DNA from: Actinomycetales bacterium
Lineage (GTDB): Bacteria; Actinomycetota; Actinomycetes; Actinomycetales; Cellulomonadaceae
Length of the DNA: 15,267 bases
Assembly: GCA_012514545.1 (NCBI GenBank)
Contig: JAAZAC010000225.1
Location: forward strand, 1 to 15,267
Reading direction: 5' to 3'
Made by a program: the position numbers and the translations under genes. The number at the start of each line of letters is the position of its first letter. Position 1 is the first letter of the stretch. This document shows positions 13,190 through 15,267 of this stretch, piece by piece. Below the pieces are notes generated by a model. That model was not told the DNA's origin. It made no database searches and was given only the letters and a program-made list of their open reading frames with translations.

Positions 13190-13648
13190 TCAGCGCAGCC
13201 GGCCGGCCGCGAGCTCGTCGAACTCGCTGACGTCGTACCAGAGCAGGTCCCGGTCGGCGAGCCGCTCGGCAGCCGCCTCGTCCCCCGCGAGCGCGGCGGC
13301 GACGTCGTCGGCCGCGGCGGGCTCGTCCACGTGGGCGCACGCGACGTCCTCCCAGGCGACCGGCGTCGTCAGCCGGACGACGGACGGCGCGTGCGGGTCG
13401 TCGACCGCCTCGACGACCGCCTCCGGGACGTCGGCGGCCACCACCACGCGCCGCCGGGGCGCCGGGCTGCCCTCCAGCCGCTCGAGGCTGTCGTCGGCGG
13501 CGAGGAGCTGGGCGGCGAACTCCAGGCCCTCCTCGTCCTCGTCGGGCAGGGCGGCGCGCAGGGCCGAGGTGACGGCGTGCACGAGGCGCGGCGCCAGCGC
13601 CTGGCGGGTGTCGAGCTCGGCGAGCGTGGCGGGGACGTAGATGCGCAT
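13190..13648 (-). CDS. Conserved actinobacterial protein, DUF6912-like
   Basis: A 152-residue acidic, soluble protein beginning MRIYVPATLAELDTRQ, which resembles the actinobacterial DUF6912 family; no function is known to me. It has an N-terminal alpha/beta part with VTSALRAALPDEDEEGLEFAAQ-type helices, a central RRRVVVAADVP strand, and an Ala/Asp-rich C-terminal half ending in DLLWYDVSEFDEL. No membrane segment, signal peptide or cysteine cluster is seen (one Cys). The ATG is three bases after the stop of the CpaE-like gene (TGAGCCATG), so it is the last gene of a coupled operon with that P-loop protein. This placement is the only functional clue. Confidence 0.72.
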   Translation of the reverse strand: MRIYVPATLAELDTRQALAPRLVHAVTSALRAALPDEDEEGLEFAAQLLAADDSLERLEGSPAPRRRVVVAADVPEAVVEAVDDPHAPSVVRLTTPVAWEDVACAHVDEPAAADDVAAALAGDEAAAERLADRDLLWYDVSEFDELAAGRLR

Positions 13649-13651
13649 GGC

Positions 13652-14875
13652 TCAGTGTGCTCCCACGGGCGGCGTCGCGGACAGCACCTCCGCGGCGAGG
13701 GCGGCGACCGCGCGCCGCAGCGGCGACGACGGCGCGTGCTCGGCGAGGGTGCGGGCGTGCAGGAGGGCGCCGTCGCACGCCGCCTGGTCGTCGGGCAGCA
13801 CGACGGCGTCGGCCACACCCGCGTAGCGGCGCAGCGCCGCACGCACGGCATCGCGCGGGTGGGGACCGCTCGCCGTCGGGCGGACGCGGTTGACGACGAC
13901 GCGCCACGGCGCGCCGCAGCCGGTCTCGCCGAGCGCGGCGAGGGCGCGGACGAGGCGCTGCATCCCGACGGGGTCGCCGGCGCCGACCACGACGACGAGG
14001 TCGGCGGCCGCGAGCGCCGAGAGGGTCGCGGCGTTCCGCTGGGGCGCACGAGTGTCGTAGGTGAGCACCTCGTCCTGCTCGACGCAGAACCCGCAGTCCA
14101 CCACCGTCACGTCGGCCAGCGCGCGGCACGCCGCCCACACCGGCTCGAGGCTCGCCGCCGGCAGCTCGGGCCACCGGTCGGCGCGGCTCAGCCCCGTGAG
14201 CACCCGCAGGCCGGACCCGAGGCGCGGCGTGAGGGCCGCCAGCGCCGCGGCGTCGAGGCGGCCGGCGGCGCCGGCCCGGGCGGCGGCCGCGATGCCGGGC
14301 GCCTCGTCGAGCAGGCCGAGGACCTGCGCGACGGTGCCCCCGTACGTGTCGGCGTCCACGAGGAGGACGGCCGCCCCCGTGTCGCGGGCCGCCTCGGCCA
14401 TCTCGGCGGCGAGGTTGACGGCGAGCGTGGTCCGGCCGGGCGCCCCGGTCGGGCCCCACACGGCGACGATACGGCCGTGGGCGTCGTGCGGCTCCGGCAC
14501 GAAGGGCTCCGGCGCGCTCGGCCTGGCGGCCCCGGCGAGCAGGCCGGCCACCGCGGCCACGACACCCGCGCCGTCGGCCGCCACGGCGTCGGCCCCGAGC
14601 GCGGCCGAGCGCTCGGGCGGGTCCCCCTCTGCCGGCAGGACGACGACCCAGGCCTCCGAGCCGTGCAGGTGCCACACCGCCTCGCGGTCCAGGCCCGGCA
14701 GGTCGGCGGAGACGACGGCCACGCGGCCGACGCCCGCCGCCGCGGCGGCCAGGAGCTCGGCGAGGTCGGCGCACCGGCGCACGACCTCCAGCCCGGGGGC
14801 CTGCGCGACCGCGCGCACCACCGCCGCCTCCGCGGCGCCGCCGATCGCGACGAGCACGCCGACCGGGGTGGCCAT
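13652..14875 (-). CDS. CpaE-like MinD/ParA-superfamily P-loop protein with altered Walker A
   Basis: A 407-residue protein. Residues 1-115 form a receiver-like alpha/beta domain (VGVLVAIGG ... RVAVVSADLPGLD ... AWVVVLPAEG). A Pro-rich linker (118-130) leads to a MinD/ParA-type ATPase core. The P-loop reads VWGPTGAPGRTTLAVNLA (139-156), so Arg148 stands where the nearly invariant Lys should be and the extra 'signature' Lys is also absent. LLVDADTYGG (171-180) is the Walker A' block, VTVVDCGF (256-263) the switch/Walker B strand, and VVVNRVRP (326-333) the base-binding region. CpaE proteins position Tad-pilus machinery in other bacteria; here the partner upstream is a SAF/CpaB-like gene, but no tadA is visible. 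The ATG shares one base with the upstream stop; GTG at 14878 (GTGA overlap) is an alternative start. Confidence 0.83.
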   Translation of the reverse strand: MATPVGVLVAIGGAAEAAVVRAVAQAPGLEVVRRCADLAELLAAAAAGVGRVAVVSADLPGLDREAVWHLHGSEAWVVVLPAEGDPPERSAALGADAVAADGAGVVAAVAGLLAGAARPSAPEPFVPEPHDAHGRIVAVWGPTGAPGRTTLAVNLAAEMAEAARDTGAAVLLVDADTYGGTVAQVLGLLDEAPGIAAAARAGAAGRLDAAALAALTPRLGSGLRVLTGLSRADRWPELPAASLEPVWAACRALADVTVVDCGFCVEQDEVLTYDTRAPQRNAATLSALAAADLVVVVGAGDPVGMQRLVRALAALGETGCGAPWRVVVNRVRPTASGPHPRDAVRAALRRYAGVADAVVLPDDQAACDGALLHARTLAEHAPSSPLRRAVAALAAEVLSATPPVGAH

Positions 14876-15267
14876 CACGCCCCCGGCACGAGGACGACCT
14901 GCACCGACCCGTCGGACGCGAGGGCCGCGAGCACCACGGGCAGCTCGGCCACCGGCACGAGCACGTGGACGGTCGCGCCCCCGCCGCCGACGCCGAAGCC
15001 CGGCCGGGCCTCGGCGACCTCCGCGACCGTGAGCCCGCCGACGAGCTGGCGCGGGGCCAGCGGTGCGGCGGCCGGCTCGACGCGCGCGGCCGGCTCCGCG
15101 CCGTCGGCGGCCGCGGCCTCGGGCCCCGCACCGGCGGAGTCCGCGACGGCGCCCGCCGCGGACCACGGCGCGTCCGGCGGCACGAACCAGAGGTCGACCG
15201 TCGCACCCTCGGCGAGGCCGCGCGGCAGCGGCCCGTCGGGGGTGATGGCGACCGGCCGCACGTCGAG
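14875..15267 (-). CDS. SAF-domain / CpaB (RcpC)-like protein, C-terminal part (5' end outside window)
   Basis: 130 visible residues at the C-terminal end of a protein that enters from the right edge. VRPVAITPDGPLPRGLAEGATVDLWFVPP at the visible start is the typical SAF-domain beta-clip segment in which the protein defines its 'grip' on a partner. An Ala/Pro/Glu-rich linker follows (about 35-68), then a small beta-rich tail (LVGGLTVAEVAEARPGFGVGGGGATVHVLVPV ... VQVVLVPGA). CpaB/RcpC proteins are periplasmic or envelope parts of Tad pili; flagellar FlgA-like proteins share the fold. The stop TGA overlaps the start of the CpaE-like gene, so the two are translationally coupled. The visible in-frame GTG at 15261 is internal, not the start. 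Confidence 0.7.
   Translation of the reverse strand, partial: LDVRPVAITPDGPLPRGLAEGATVDLWFVPPDAPWSAAGAVADSAGAGPEAAAADGAEPAARVEPAAAPLAPRQLVGGLTVAEVAEARPGFGVGGGGATVHVLVPVAELPVVLAALASDGSVQVVLVPGA

Noticed and set aside
11733..15206. 1157-codon minus-strand open frame at the right end
   Set aside because: It overlaps several real genes on both strands and carries no recognisable domain.

Overview
This window is very GC-rich, with G/C at almost every third codon position. Together with a multifunctional 2-oxoglutarate decarboxylase/dehydrogenase, a SigR-RsrA pair and a SigR/aroA/rsgA/hisN neighbourhood, this points to a high-GC actinobacterium. A member of the Micrococcales such as a Cellulomonas relative is likely, but that placement is inference. 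All calls come from reading the sequence and from remembered family motifs; no database was searched.

Layout, left to right. (1) 1-2850, plus strand: the 3' part of the 2-oxoglutarate decarboxylase/E1 gene, then a small SGNH/GDSL-fold protein whose catalytic residues look lost. (2) 2869-5166, minus: a GAF-GAF-GGDEF-EAL cyclic-di-GMP protein. It is preceded by a possible 27-codon leader ORF whose stop overlaps an alternative start of the main gene, and by a CRP-like dyad. (3) 5434-6878, minus: a two-gene operon of a DUF4097 beta-repeat protein and a PadR repressor, with two GATATATC palindromes in front as the likely operator. (4) 7019-8113, minus: a complete PilT-like retraction ATPase without other pilus genes beside it. 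(5) 8196-9115, minus: sigR-rsrA, overlapping by GTGA, with a SigR-type autoregulatory promoter and an in-frame upstream start that could give a long SigR isoform. (6) 9388-13139, plus: doxX-like gene, aroA (EPSP synthase), rsgA (ribosome-assembly GTPase) and a hisN-type phosphatase. aroA and hisN have leaderless-looking promoters, each with a perfect GC palindrome directly before a TANNNT -10 box. (7) 13142-13176: a 15-bp perfect hairpin between convergent genes. (8) 13190-15267, minus: a DUF6912-like protein, a CpaE-like P-loop protein with an altered Walker A, and the 3' end of a SAF/CpaB-like protein. These look like a translationally coupled operon continuing beyond the right edge.

The genes form several units rather than one pathway. 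There is central metabolism (2-oxoglutarate oxidation, shikimate pathway, histidine synthesis), thiol-oxidative stress control (SigR/RsrA, perhaps with DoxX), second-messenger control (c-di-GMP, with a possible cAMP-CRP input), and parts of type IV-pilus-like machinery (PilT; CpaE/CpaB-like). I see no rRNA, tRNA, CRISPR array, insertion sequence or phage gene. No gene-free stretch exceeds 300 bases; the largest are about 270 bases (sigR/doxX divergent region) and about 250 bases (upstream of the GGDEF-EAL gene), and both are described below.
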